Below are positions 31,846-40,419 of a stretch of 49,040 nucleotides of DNA, piece after piece. Positions within the stretch are counted from its first letter, which is position 1. Every line of letters starts with the position of its first letter. The DNA is taken from positions 1 to 49,040 of the forward strand of contig JAFQYO010000015.1 of assembly GCA_017406405.1 (NCBI GenBank), written 5' to 3'. The position numbers and the translations under genes are program-made. Source of the DNA: Candidatus Saccharimonadota bacterium. Lineage in GTDB: Bacteria > Patescibacteriota > Saccharimonadia > Saccharimonadales > Saccharimonadaceae. Below the pieces are notes generated by a model. The model worked only from the letters and a program-made list of their open reading frames with translations. It ran no database searches and had not been told where the DNA came from.

Positions 31846-32889
31846 TTATTGGAGAAAAGCCGGGATTTTTGAGCCAATTCCGAGAGAGTTATGGCGTTCG
31901 AGGGAGGGTTTCGAGGAGCGCGAGGAGAACGCTTCGGCTAGAAAATCATCGAGAAGCGGAGAAACGGCGTCGGCGTATGTCTCGGCGGAACGCTCAAGGG
32001 ATTGGTTTGCGTAGGCTTCGTAATCACAGTCAGAAGGAATGTATTTTTTGTCGCCGATACGATAAGCGAAACTCCGTTTGACGTCGAACCAAACCGGATT
32101 TGGGGGATAATCGTCGGGGCCATTGTTAATGATGTCTTGGTAGGCGTGGAAAGTTTCGTGGGCGAGGGTGTGGATAATGTCGGAGGCGCGCAACGGACGA
32201 CTGAAGTTGCTTGGGAAAATCTCGACGACACCTCCGATTGGGCTTCCTTCGACGACAGAGTGAAGGGTATGAGAACCTTGGACGCCAGAGGAGATTTTCT
32301 CACCCGTAACGACGGATTGTCTCGGGCGAGGGCTCGTGTCATAGACCATGATTTTAGGGCGGTATTGTTTTGGGATTTCCATGGAATCGCAAATTAAGGC
32401 GGAAACGGTTTTACAGACAGAGGCATAGTCGGGTTTGCTTGCGTTGAGCGCGGTGGCGACTTTTTCGATTATTTTGGCGCGACGAGAAGGTTCGAGCGAG
32501 TTAAGTTCATATTTCAAGAGATGGGATTTTTCGTGAGCGTCTTTTTTTGCAATTTCCCAGCGAGCGGAGTCGCTTTCTTTCAAGATTTTTAGGGTGCGTT
32601 TTACTTCGTCGGCGTGAGTCTGGAGACGCGAATCGTCGATTGACCAGTTGTCGCCGAGGGAGGGGGAAGCTGATTTTAGATTTGACTTTGCGGAGACTTC
32701 GGAAAGCTTCGAGGCGACGGTTCTCAGGCGAGAACGTCTCGGGAGGTCAAATTTTTCGCGCGAAAAAGGAACGGAGTTAAGCGAATCCCAAGATTTAGGT
32801 CTTTCAGAATGAGAAGAATCAGGGGTTTTAGGTTCGACGGAATCCGAGGGTTCTTGAGGAGGATTTTGGTTGAGCTTGACTTTTTCCAT
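31846..32889 (-). CDS. Putative HExxH metallopeptidase, disordered N-terminus
   Basis: The first 85 of 347 residues are Pro/Ser-rich and charged without a signal peptide. A helical region follows, then a C-terminal domain with ASDIIHTLAHETFHAYQ (HETFH at 244-248) and, about 55 residues later, SLERSAETYADAV (Glu299 and Glu303). HExxH plus a downstream Glu in an ExxA-type helix is the gluzincin zinc-site layout. The family is not recognised and the substrate is unknown. The lack of an export signal suggests cytoplasmic action or release by another route. It sits downstream of the phosphoketolase genes with a 26-base gap. Confidence 0.65.
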   Translation of the reverse strand: MEKVKLNQNPPQEPSDSVEPKTPDSSHSERPKSWDSLNSVPFSREKFDLPRRSRLRTVASKLSEVSAKSNLKSASPSLGDNWSIDDSRLQTHADEVKRTLKILKESDSARWEIAKKDAHEKSHLLKYELNSLEPSRRAKIIEKVATALNASKPDYASVCKTVSALICDSMEIPKQYRPKIMVYDTSPRPRQSVVTGEKISSGVQGSHTLHSVVEGSPIGGVVEIFPSNFSRPLRASDIIHTLAHETFHAYQDIINNGPDDYPPNPVWFDVKRSFAYRIGDKKYIPSDCDYEAYANQSLERSAETYADAVSPLLDDFLAEAFSSRSSKPSLERHNSLGIGSKIPAFLQ

Positions 32890-32915
32890 AATTCGTGATA
32901 TAATTAGAGTATAGG

Positions 32916-34091
32916 CTATTCTAGGGGGAATTTATCAACGCCAAACAAAACGGCGTATTCGCGATTTTCTGAGAGTTTTTTCAGTTCGTCTTCGGCGAGG
33001 TCGGGACGACCGAGCGTGCGGAAAATATCAGCGGCGAGGTCAAAGCGAGACGCATGGTTTAAGCTCAACATCTCGAGCGGAGTCGTGGTCGTTCCCTGTT
33101 CCTCGAACCCATGAACAGATAGGACGTCGCGAGAGGTGTAGTTCCTGAAAATGGATTTTAAGGTTTCGGGGTAGCCATGGAAAGAAGCGATAAGAGGGCG
33201 TTCGAAGGTGAAAAGGTCGCTGAATTGGTCGCGGGAAAGGGATTGTTCGGTCGTGCCGATTTTCCCGAAGGTTAAGGCGTTTATCCCGACAAAACGAAGG
33301 CGTTTTTCGGGGAGTTTTTCTTTTACGAGGTCGCGGGCACGAAGCATCTCGCGAGTCGGGATGTCGCCGACAGCGGTCAAAACCAGCTCGGGGTTTTCGT
33401 CGGAGGCGAATTGGAAGACGCTAGCACCGCCGTTGTCGAACTGGAATTTGCTATGATAAGAGTCAATCCAGCGGGGGTTGTCGTTTTTGTCAAAGGTGGT
33501 TAGGTTTATAACGTTTTCCGAGGAGAGCATGCGGGAAAAGGTTTCTTCGGCAGAGACGTCGTCAATTGGGAAAAGACAATTTACGCGATTTCCGGGGACG
33601 GAGAGGAGAGAAGAAATCAGCGCGGGAGATTGGTGAGAGTAGCCGTTGTGGTCTTGGCGCCAACACATACTGGTCGAGAGCAGGTTTACCGCGGGCCAGG
33701 GCTTTCGCCAGGAGATATTAGACATTTGGTTAAAGAATTTTATTTGTTGGAGGATTTGGGAGGTGATGATAGAGAAGAATGCTTCATAAGAGGCCATCAT
33801 TCCCTGTTCGCCGTTCGAGAGGTGGCCAATAAGGGCCGCGAAGAGAGCGTTTTCACTCAGGAGCTCGATGATTCGGCCATCGGGGTCAGAAGGAAGGTCG
33901 AAGTCTTTAACAGGGAGAGACCAAGCACGTTTTTCTTCGTCATAGACGGCGGAAAGACGATTCGAGGTCGTTTCGTCGGGGGAGAAGAAATAGAAGGATT
34001 TGTCCTTTTTAAGGCGCTCAGAGAGGAGGCGACCAAAGGTTTTTGCGATGTTGGTTTTTTCGGCTCCGGGATATTCGACTTTTTCTATCAT
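32916..34091 (-). CDS. Phosphoketolase, C-terminal subunit of a split enzyme
   Basis: This 391-residue protein corresponds to the pyrimidine-binding and C-terminal domains of xylulose-5-phosphate/fructose-6-phosphate phosphoketolase. It opens VEYPGAEKTN, then has FSPDETTSNRL, GMMASYEAFFSIITSQ, SMCWRQDHNGYSHQSP, SFHGYPETL and EEQGTTTTPLEML in the family order. Its ATG overlaps the stop of the N-terminal half gene by four bases (ATGA), so translation is coupled and the two must associate. The complete enzyme would use thiamine diphosphate to release acetyl phosphate and glyceraldehyde 3-phosphate from xylulose 5-phosphate. Confidence 0.9.
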   Translation of the reverse strand: MIEKVEYPGAEKTNIAKTFGRLLSERLKKDKSFYFFSPDETTSNRLSAVYDEEKRAWSLPVKDFDLPSDPDGRIIELLSENALFAALIGHLSNGEQGMMASYEAFFSIITSQILQQIKFFNQMSNISWRKPWPAVNLLSTSMCWRQDHNGYSHQSPALISSLLSVPGNRVNCLFPIDDVSAEETFSRMLSSENVINLTTFDKNDNPRWIDSYHSKFQFDNGGASVFQFASDENPELVLTAVGDIPTREMLRARDLVKEKLPEKRLRFVGINALTFGKIGTTEQSLSRDQFSDLFTFERPLIASFHGYPETLKSIFRNYTSRDVLSVHGFEEQGTTTTPLEMLSLNHASRFDLAADIFRTLGRPDLAEDELKKLSENREYAVLFGVDKFPLE

Positions 34092-35029
34092 AAATTAAAC
34101 CCCTTTCCTTCGGAATATAGTTCTTCGAATTTGTATGACTTCAGCCATTCCTCGAGGAGTTTTAGTTCGGCTTCGGAGGATTTTGCGTTCGGAAGAGGGA
34201 TTTGGTGGGCGAGATAGTTCCCAGCGATTTTCTTTCCGTCAAGTTCGGTCGGACCAGTCGCGCCTTTTTCGGTTTTTAAGATTAAGAAAGGATGCTCGAG
34301 GGTTTCGGACTTTTCAAGGATAAACTGGAAACGTTCGGGATTATCGCCGGAAATCGTGAGAGGAGAAAAACCAAAGCCCCGGACGAACTCGTTCAGCTCG
34401 CGCTCGGACTTCCGCCCCAGGACAGTCGGGCCGGAGATTTTATACTCGTTAAGATGTAAAATCGGGAGAATACGGCCGTTTCTCGGGCCGGAGATAAGTT
34501 TCGAAAGATTTAGCGAGGCGAGGGCAGTTCCGGTTTCCATTTCGCCGTCGCCGAGCAGAACCGCGACGGTTTTTTCTGGGTGGCCTAAGGAAACACCGTA
34601 GGCAGTCCCGAGGGCATAGCCGAGTTCGCCGCCTTCGGTCACGACTCCGGGGGTGAGGGGGCTCGAGTGGCTTGGGAACCCGCCGGGAGCGGAAAAGTTT
34701 TTACAGATGTATTCTATCCCGGAGAGGTTTCGGGAGGCTTTCGCATCGACTTTTTCGAGGGCTCCATCAAGGAATAAATTCGCCTGGAGAGCGGGAAAAC
34801 CATGGCCGGGGCCAAGAATAAACTGGAGCTCGGGACGATTTTTAAAGAAAAAATCTAAGTTCGCATAAACGACGTTGATTCCGTGACAAGTTCCCCAGTG
34901 CCCTAGAAGACGGGGTTTTATGTCTTCGAAGGTAAGCGATCGATCGAGGAGAAAATTCGACTTTAGGAAAAGTTCGGCAACGGTCAGATAATCGGCGGCG
35001 CGGATTCGTCGTTTGATTTTTTCATACAT
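34088..35029 (-). CDS. Phosphoketolase, N-terminal (TPP-binding) subunit of a split enzyme
   Basis: This 313-residue protein carries the phosphoketolase N-terminal domain: GHWGTCHGINVVYANLD, GPGHGFPALQANLFLDG, VTEGGELGYALGTAYG, the thiamine diphosphate motif LLGDGEMETG, and LPILHLNEYKISGPTV. It ends at the linker (LEEWLKSYKFEEL...). The linker normally joining it to the next domain (with an APxGxRxMGANPH-like segment in family members) is missing from both halves, which argues for a true gene split rather than a sequencing frameshift. TATAAT at 35038-35043 lies eight bases before the ATG. The total is about 704 residues, against roughly 800 for the fused family. Confidence 0.9.
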   Translation of the reverse strand: MYEKIKRRIRAADYLTVAELFLKSNFLLDRSLTFEDIKPRLLGHWGTCHGINVVYANLDFFFKNRPELQFILGPGHGFPALQANLFLDGALEKVDAKASRNLSGIEYICKNFSAPGGFPSHSSPLTPGVVTEGGELGYALGTAYGVSLGHPEKTVAVLLGDGEMETGTALASLNLSKLISGPRNGRILPILHLNEYKISGPTVLGRKSERELNEFVRGFGFSPLTISGDNPERFQFILEKSETLEHPFLILKTEKGATGPTELDGKKIAGNYLAHQIPLPNAKSSEAELKLLEEWLKSYKFEELYSEGKGFNL

Positions 35030-35103
35030 ACAAGATAATTATAACACGGTTATGGTTTTCATAAAAGAAAAATCCTTTTGGCCTTAAAAACAATTACGTT
35101 TTC

Positions 35104-35132
35104 TTGACAAAAGATGGTAAGTGTGCTATAAT
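35104..35132 (+). promoter_or_regulatory. Full-consensus promoter of the PIN-TRAM gene
   Basis: TTGACA (35104-35109), a 17-bp spacer and TATAAT (35127-35132). The start codon follows eight bases later with GAGGAG in between, so the leader is about two bases long and the Shine-Dalgarno-like bases may lie upstream of the transcription start. Confidence 0.8.
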
Positions 35133-35140
35133 GAGGAGAT

Positions 35141-35851
35141 ATGAACTTTGTCTTATTTTTTCTTCTTGTTGGGGTGTTCGGGGAGACGACATATCTTCTA
35201 TTCTCGAAGCTCCAAGAAAAAAATCCCCGCGTTCGAGGAAAGCGGAAAATTTTTGTTGATACGAGCGCGTTGATAGATGGGCGGATTCTTGAAGTTGCGA
35301 AGACTGGGTTTTTATCTGATGAATTTTTAATTCCGAAAAGCGTTATTCGAGAATTACAGCTTTTAGCGGACGGAAAAGATAGCCTAAAACGAACTCGAGC
35401 GAGAATGGGCATGGACGTGGCAAACGAGCTTGAGAGGGTGGTTTATATAAATACAGAAATATTTGATGACCTTGAGCTCGGAAAGATGTTGGTTGATGAA
35501 AGATTGTTGTTGCTTGCGAAAAATCATCAAGGAATGATTTTGACTTGCGACTATAACCTTGAAAAAGTTGCTTCAACAGAAGGAATTGAGGTTCTGAATA
35601 TCAATGACCTTGCGCTTGCAATCGGAAATAAGTTCCGCGAGGGAGACAAATTTCGAATCAAGCTGCTCGAAAAAGGGAGCAACCCAAAGCAAGGCGTTGG
35701 ACACCTCAAAGACGGGACGATGGTTGTCGTCGATAACGCAGAGAAATGTATCGGCAAAGAAGTCGACGTGAACTATATCAGGTTCTTACAGACGAGCTCC
35801 GGACGAATGATTTTTGCGGAACTGGCAAGACCAACAAAGAAAAGAAAATAG
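35141..35851 (+). CDS. PIN/TRAM domain protein (YacL-like)
   Basis: The 236-residue protein has a short N-terminal membrane anchor (1-22), then a PIN nuclease domain with the acidic residues of KIFVDTSALIDGRIL, KSVIRELQLLAD and LLAKNHQGMILTCDYNL. A C-terminal TRAM domain begins GVGHLKDGTMVVVDNAEKCIGKEV. This matches the YacL-type PilT/PIN-TRAM proteins. They are shorter here because the usual four-helix N-terminus is reduced to one helix. An RNase role at the membrane is inferred from the domains. Confidence 0.88.
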   Translation: MNFVLFFLLVGVFGETTYLLFSKLQEKNPRVRGKRKIFVDTSALIDGRILEVAKTGFLSDEFLIPKSVIRELQLLADGKDSLKRTRARMGMDVANELERVVYINTEIFDDLELGKMLVDERLLLLAKNHQGMILTCDYNLEKVASTEGIEVLNINDLALAIGNKFREGDKFRIKLLEKGSNPKQGVGHLKDGTMVVVDNAEKCIGKEVDVNYIRFLQTSSGRMIFAELARPTKKRK

Positions 35852-35867
35852 GACTTCCCCCTGATAG

Positions 35868-35889
35868 CTCCGGGAGTTAACTCCCGGAG
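35868..35889. terminator. Bidirectional hairpin spanning the PBP stop codon
   Basis: CTCCGGGAG and CTCCCGGAG form a perfect 9-bp stem with a TTAA loop that contains the PBP stop codon (35877-35879). On the plus strand it is followed by GTTTGTTTG. It can end both the PIN-TRAM and the PBP transcripts. Confidence 0.65.
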
Positions 35890-38723
35890 GTTTGTTTGCC
35901 GCCCGAGGAAGAGGAAGAGGAGGAAGAAGAATCTGACGAGGAGGAGGCAGGGATAGCTATCGTGCGAGAACCAGAGGAGACGCCGTTTGTGTCGGTTACG
36001 GTCACAGTCAGGCTTTCTTCTTTTCCGGTGATGGTGTAGCTCGGGGTAAAGGAGGCAGAGGAAATCTTCCCGGTCGCGACGGCTTTACCAGCGGCGTCGG
36101 TGATTGTGTAGGTTCCGCCGATGATGGCACTTCCGTTTACGGTGATGTTTAGATGAGTACCGCTTCGAGAGACGCTTACGGTCGGGGTCGAGTAGCTACA
36201 ATCGTCAGCGTTTTCTCGGTCGTATCCTTCAGGAATATTCCAGACTTCGTTGTTTGTCATCGGGTCGATGGTTTTTGTAACTTCGATGGTTTCGGTGTCT
36301 TCTTCTTTCGTACAGGAGGAAGCGAGTTTCTTCGTGTATTTGTTGAACTTCAGAGATTCTTTGGTCACGCCAGAGGTCTTCTCGTTGTACCAGGAAGGCC
36401 AAATATCGGTTTTTCCGTTTACGGTTAGGGTTTGGAGGCCAGCCGGACGAGCGGGGGCATCGCCGGGGTGCCACTTTCCTTCCGCGGCATAGACGTCTTT
36501 ATGGACGGACTCCATGTAGTTGTTGATGACGCGGCGGACAATGGTGTTGTCGGAGTTCCAGAGACCAGAGCCGTCATGATTTCCGTTCCAGACCACGGTC
36601 GAAATCGCTGACGAGAAGCTAATCATGAGAGAGTCTTTTGTAACGTTCGAGTTTGAAGTTGTCGTGGTTCCGGTTTTCGAGGCGGTTTCGACACCAGGGA
36701 CAACAAACCCGAAGGCGTATGCCTGGGAGCCCCAAACGAGCTGAGAACGGGCGACCGGGTCTCGGAGAATATCCCAAATCATGTAAGCGACTTGGTCGTC
36801 AACGACTCTTTCTCCGGCGGTATCGGACCAGGATTCGAGCACATCGCCAGCGCTGTTTTTCACTTCGAGAACGTAGGTAATGTCTTTATAAGTTCCTCCT
36901 CGGGAAATCGAGGCGTAGGCGTTTGCATGTTCGACGATGCGGACGTTGCAGCCAGAGCCAATCGCAATCGAGAGGCCGGCAGTCTCGGTATTATCTTCGC
37001 AGTAGGACTTATCACCGAGTTTATGAAGGACATCAAGGGAGTTTTCGACGCCGTTGATGTAAAGAGCTTTAACGGCAGGAATGTTCAGAGAGTTCGAGAG
37101 GGCTTGGCGAATTGTCACATTTCCGTAGAAGCGGTTTGTGTAGTTTCTGAGCATACACGAACCTTGATAACCGCGGCAATAGACAGAGTCGATGTTCTCG
37201 TCTTTTAGGACTGTTCCGGGGCCGTAATTCTGGCCACTGCGCTCGATAAAGAGCGGGGTGTAGTCAAGAACAGGCTTAATCGTCGAGCCAGGCTCAATCA
37301 GTGCGTTCGCGGCGTTGTGGGCGCCATATTCGGCGTTGTTGAAGTCGACAGAGCCGACCATAGCGATAACTTGGGAGGTTTCGACGTCGAGAGAAGCAAG
37401 GGCGATGTTGTCGGAACCGTTATAACTAAAGAGGGCGGCGCCGGCAGCAACGGCGGCTTCGGCGGCTTGTTGGGCGCGGAGGTCAAGGGTGGTTTTAATG
37501 GTGAAGCCCCCGGAACGCATGGTCGAGTAACCGTATTTTTCTTCAAGAAGGGATTTTACTTCGAGGACAAAATGCGGGGCGAGAATGTTTTCGTACTGAG
37601 AAGCTTCGGGCTGGATGGTCGCGATAATGTCGACTTTTTTCGCCTCTTCGGCTTCAGCTTCGGAGATATAGCCATATTCGAGCATACGATTTATGACTTT
37701 CTTTTGGCGCTCGAGAAGAGCTTCGTTCCCGGCATCGTTATAGGGGTTTAAGACGGCAGGGTTGTTCGGAATACTGGCAAGGAGAGCAGCTTCGGCAATA
37801 GTGAGGTCTTTTGTGCTTTTTCCGAAGTAGGTCTGGGCGGCGGACTCGATTCCGTTTCTTCTACCGCCGTAAGGACTTTCGTTTAAGTACATGGTCAAGA
37901 TTTGGTCTTTGTCGTATTGTTTTTCGAGCTCAAGAGCGAGAATCAACTCTTTTATCTTTCTTTTAATGCCGCCGCGGTTTGCAGAAGCAGCTTCGTCGGC
38001 AAAGTAAAGCTGTTTTATGAGCTGTTGAGTCAAAGTCGAGCCGCCCTGGACACTTTGACCGGAAACGGTCGCAATAACGGCACGGGTTAAACCAGCAAAA
38101 TCGACGCCGGGATGTTCGTAGAAGTTTTTATCTTCAATCGCCACGGTGGCTTGTTTAACGTGGTCGGGGATTTCTGAGCTTTCAACCACAAGACGATAGT
38201 TTTCGGTTCCTGTGTCTTCCCAGAGGACATTTCCGTTTCGGTCGAGGTATTTGTTCACGGTTTCGGAAATGGAGATGTTCGAGAGTTTAATGTCGGCGAC
38301 ATCTTTCTTAAAATAGAGGAAAAGACCGCCGACGGCGATAATTCCGAGAAGAATACAAGCAGCGAAGATTTTTCCGATGGTTTTTAGGCCACGGAGAGAG
38401 AACCAATAACGAAAGACGCGTTTTGGAGAAAGATGAGCAAAAAAGCGAGCGACGGGCTGTTTCGGGAGGGTCGCAAGATCCTCGGCGCGACGGCGAGCTT
38501 CTCGGTCACGGCGAAGTTTCCGTTTTACGCGCATTCGTTCGAAGAAACCGAGGGATTTTAAGTCGCGCTTTGTCGCGGCACGGCTTGCGGCGTCGGTCTT
38601 TTTCTTCTTCGCACGAAGAGCCTTTTTCTCCGAGGAGGAGAGCTTTGTACGCTTTCTTTTTGTTTTAGGGGTTTTCGGCAGGATTTTTTCTGCCTTCTTT
38701 TTTTCGCTCTTTTTCTTCACCAT
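35877..38723 (-). CDS. Class A penicillin-binding protein (PBP1A type)
   Basis: The second in-frame ATG is used because TATAAT (38730-38735) ends exactly six bases before it, while the first ATG abuts the box. The 948-residue product has a basic cytoplasmic tail (about 1-115, Lys/Arg-rich), one membrane helix (about 117-138), and a GT51 glycosyltransferase domain with VAIEDKNFYEHPG and GGSTLTQQL. A transpeptidase domain follows with S480-T-I-K483, SLN and KTG (TASKTGTTT). The end is poly-Ser with Gly. It polymerises lipid II and cross-links the wall. The long basic tail and Ser-rich end are unusual extras. Confidence 0.95.
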   Translation of the reverse strand: MVKKKSEKKKAEKILPKTPKTKRKRTKLSSSEKKALRAKKKKTDAASRAATKRDLKSLGFFERMRVKRKLRRDREARRRAEDLATLPKQPVARFFAHLSPKRVFRYWFSLRGLKTIGKIFAACILLGIIAVGGLFLYFKKDVADIKLSNISISETVNKYLDRNGNVLWEDTGTENYRLVVESSEIPDHVKQATVAIEDKNFYEHPGVDFAGLTRAVIATVSGQSVQGGSTLTQQLIKQLYFADEAASANRGGIKRKIKELILALELEKQYDKDQILTMYLNESPYGGRRNGIESAAQTYFGKSTKDLTIAEAALLASIPNNPAVLNPYNDAGNEALLERQKKVINRMLEYGYISEAEAEEAKKVDIIATIQPEASQYENILAPHFVLEVKSLLEEKYGYSTMRSGGFTIKTTLDLRAQQAAEAAVAAGAALFSYNGSDNIALASLDVETSQVIAMVGSVDFNNAEYGAHNAANALIEPGSTIKPVLDYTPLFIERSGQNYGPGTVLKDENIDSVYCRGYQGSCMLRNYTNRFYGNVTIRQALSNSLNIPAVKALYINGVENSLDVLHKLGDKSYCEDNTETAGLSIAIGSGCNVRIVEHANAYASISRGGTYKDITYVLEVKNSAGDVLESWSDTAGERVVDDQVAYMIWDILRDPVARSQLVWGSQAYAFGFVVPGVETASKTGTTTTSNSNVTKDSLMISFSSAISTVVWNGNHDGSGLWNSDNTIVRRVINNYMESVHKDVYAAEGKWHPGDAPARPAGLQTLTVNGKTDIWPSWYNEKTSGVTKESLKFNKYTKKLASSCTKEEDTETIEVTKTIDPMTNNEVWNIPEGYDRENADDCSYSTPTVSVSRSGTHLNITVNGSAIIGGTYTITDAAGKAVATGKISSASFTPSYTITGKEESLTVTVTDTNGVSSGSRTIAIPASSSSDSSSSSSSSSGGKQTSGS

Positions 38724-38788
38724 ACGCATATTATACCATAGTTTTTTAGCATAAATGGATTTTTATAAGTCCAGACAAAACTGGGGGG

Positions 38789-39310
38789 CTAAGCGAGTTT
38801 TACTTTCACCATCGCGGGGCGGAGAACGGCGCCATCATATAAATAACCAGGGCGGAGAGTTTCGGAAATAAGCTCTTTTGCGCCGTCGCCTTCGGTCAAC
38901 ACGGCTTCATGGAACTCGGGATTGAACTCGGTCCCTGGAGCGGTGTTAATCGGCTCTAGTTTGAGGGATTTTAGGGTTTTTTGGAGATTCTTTTCGAGGG
39001 GTTTTAGCTCGGGATAGGTCGTGAGGGCGCGAGAGAAATCGTCAAGAAGAGGGAGAACCTTCGAGACTTCGGAGAAGGCAGTGAGTTTTTTCAGGTTCTC
39101 CTTATCTTTTTCGATGTTTTTTCGGTAGTTTTCGAAATCAGCACGAGTACGCTGAAGGTCAGAGGTTAGTTCGGTGATTTTTGCGTTTAAGGCTGTTTTT
39201 TCGCTTTCTGGGGCGTTTTTTTCTTGAGCCTCGCTAGAAGGCCCTGTTGGGTCTTCGGGGGTTTTAGGGGCGGTTTTTGAGGTTTCTAGGGGTTTTTGTG
39301 ATTTTTCCAT
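38789..39310 (-). CDS. grpE: Co-chaperone GrpE
   Basis: The 173-residue protein has a disordered N-terminus (Pro/Glu/Lys), a long coiled coil (about 45-100, LTSDLQRTRADFENYRKNIE), and the GrpE beta domain near the end with ELISETLRPGYLYDGAVLRPA. It exchanges nucleotide on DnaK. AAAGGAG precedes the ATG. The hrcA stop is nine bases upstream, so it is the second gene of an HrcA-controlled operon. No dnaK or dnaJ follows in the window, which breaks the common hrcA-grpE-dnaK order. Confidence 0.95.
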   Translation of the reverse strand: MEKSQKPLETSKTAPKTPEDPTGPSSEAQEKNAPESEKTALNAKITELTSDLQRTRADFENYRKNIEKDKENLKKLTAFSEVSKVLPLLDDFSRALTTYPELKPLEKNLQKTLKSLKLEPINTAPGTEFNPEFHEAVLTEGDGAKELISETLRPGYLYDGAVLRPAMVKVKLA

Positions 39311-39319
39311 ATTTCTCCT

Positions 39320-40093
39320 TTAAAGTGAGTTTTCGAGCATTTGACCCGCACTGCGGACGAGAGTCATGACTTTTTGGTAGTTTTGGCGGGTCGGACCAAG
39401 AACGCCGATATAGCTGTTGTCCGAGAACGGAGAGCGGAATTTCGAGATAATTAGAGAGACGCCTGAGGACTTGCCGATAGGGTTTTCTTTTCCGATGAAG
39501 ATGTTGAGGGGTTCGCCGGGGGCGGCTTCTTTTAGCCAGGGCTCAAGATTGTCAAGGAGTTTCGCAACGGCTTGAACGCGAGCAAGGTCGACAAATTCGG
39601 GCTGAGTCAAGAGGCGAGAAATGCCAGCAAGATAAAGCTGGTTGCCGATTGTGCCGAGACCGAGATTCCCTGTCAGCTCGACAAGAGAGTCGACTGCGCC
39701 ACGAATCGCCGATTCGGCGGTCGCTTGGGAGGAAACGCGGACTTCGAGCACGTGAGCTCCGCGGTTGTATTCTTTTGGTAGAAAGACGGGAAGGGAGGGC
39801 TTTTTTGCCGACGAGGAAGGACGAAAATCTTCAGGAGACGACTCGGCCTCTGATTCTTCGACGAGGGAATTTACGTAATATCTGTATCCGGCATCAGTCG
39901 GAATCCGGCCGGCGGAAGTATGAGGCTGGGCGATAAGGCCAAAACTCTCAAGACGAGCCATTTCGGTACGAATCGTAGCCGAAGAGACGTCAAAAAGTTT
40001 GGCAAGCGTAACACTTCCAACAGGGGTCGCAAGCTCGGCGTATTGTTCGATAATTGTGAAAAGGATTTCACGTTGGCGTTCAGTCAAATTCAT
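39320..40093 (-). CDS. hrcA: Heat-shock repressor HrcA
   Basis: The ATG at 40093 is chosen: TATAAT (40100-40105) ends six bases before it, and family homology starts MNLTERQREILFTIIEQYAE. The 257-residue protein has an N-terminal winged helix (TPVGSVTLAKLFDVSSATIRTEMARLE), then the HrcA dimerisation part with SYIGVLGPTRQNYQKVMTLV at the end. It represses its own operon (with grpE) through the CIRCE-like operator at 40111-40137. Confidence 0.95.
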   Translation of the reverse strand: MNLTERQREILFTIIEQYAELATPVGSVTLAKLFDVSSATIRTEMARLESFGLIAQPHTSAGRIPTDAGYRYYVNSLVEESEAESSPEDFRPSSSAKKPSLPVFLPKEYNRGAHVLEVRVSSQATAESAIRGAVDSLVELTGNLGLGTIGNQLYLAGISRLLTQPEFVDLARVQAVAKLLDNLEPWLKEAAPGEPLNIFIGKENPIGKSSGVSLIISKFRSPFSDNSYIGVLGPTRQNYQKVMTLVRSAGQMLENSL

Positions 40094-40110
40094 GAAACTA
40101 TTATATAAAA

Positions 40111-40137
40111 TTAGCAGTTTCACGTCAAGAGTGCTAA
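40111..40137 (-). promoter_or_regulatory. CIRCE-like operator covering the hrcA promoter
   Basis: On the minus strand TTAGCACTC, nine bases, then AACTGCTAA. The first half is the exact CIRCE half-site; the second matches GAGTGCTAA in seven of nine positions. The spacer contains TTGACG, a -35 box 17-18 bp from the hrcA -10 box, so bound HrcA would block the promoter. The divergent plus-strand gene at 40156 could also be affected. Confidence 0.8.
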
Positions 40138-40155
40138 GTATGTTATAATTTTTTA

Positions 40156-40374
40156 ATGCGAATACTTGTAAATGTGAAACCCGGGTCGAAAAAAGGACCA
40201 AAAGTCGAAAAACTGGAGACAGGGGAGTTTGTTGTGTTTCTTAGAGAAAAAGCGCATGACGGAGAGGCGAATGCGGCGCTTTTAGAACTTCTCTCGGAAT
40301 ACTTTAATGTCCCGAAAACGACGATAAAAATCAAATCCGGGGCAAGTTCGAGGAAAAAGCTTATTGAGTTCTAG
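40156..40374 (+). CDS. YggU/DUF167 family small protein
   Basis: The 72-residue protein matches the DUF167 (YggU) family: VNVKPGSKKGPKVEK at the start, KAHDGEANAALLELLSEYF in the middle, and IKIKSGASSRKKLIEF at the end. The family's role is not established. TATAAT (40144-40149) ends six bases before the ATG with no Shine-Dalgarno, so it is predicted leaderless. Its promoter lies back to back with hrcA next to the CIRCE-like operator. Confidence 0.88.
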   Translation: MRILVNVKPGSKKGPKVEKLETGEFVVFLREKAHDGEANAALLELLSEYFNVPKTTIKIKSGASSRKKLIEF

Positions 40375-40419
40375 CTTTAAAACCATTATAATAGGACTAA
40401 TAACTAACGAGGTAATATT

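Noticed and set aside
34080-34100. Sequencing frameshift as the cause of the phosphoketolase split
   Set aside because: The overlap is a clean ATGA, both halves are complete at domain borders, and the linker is missing. Read-level data could still change this.
40375-40419. LexA/SOS box upstream of recA
   Set aside because: No palindromic LexA-like site is visible in the short upstream region.
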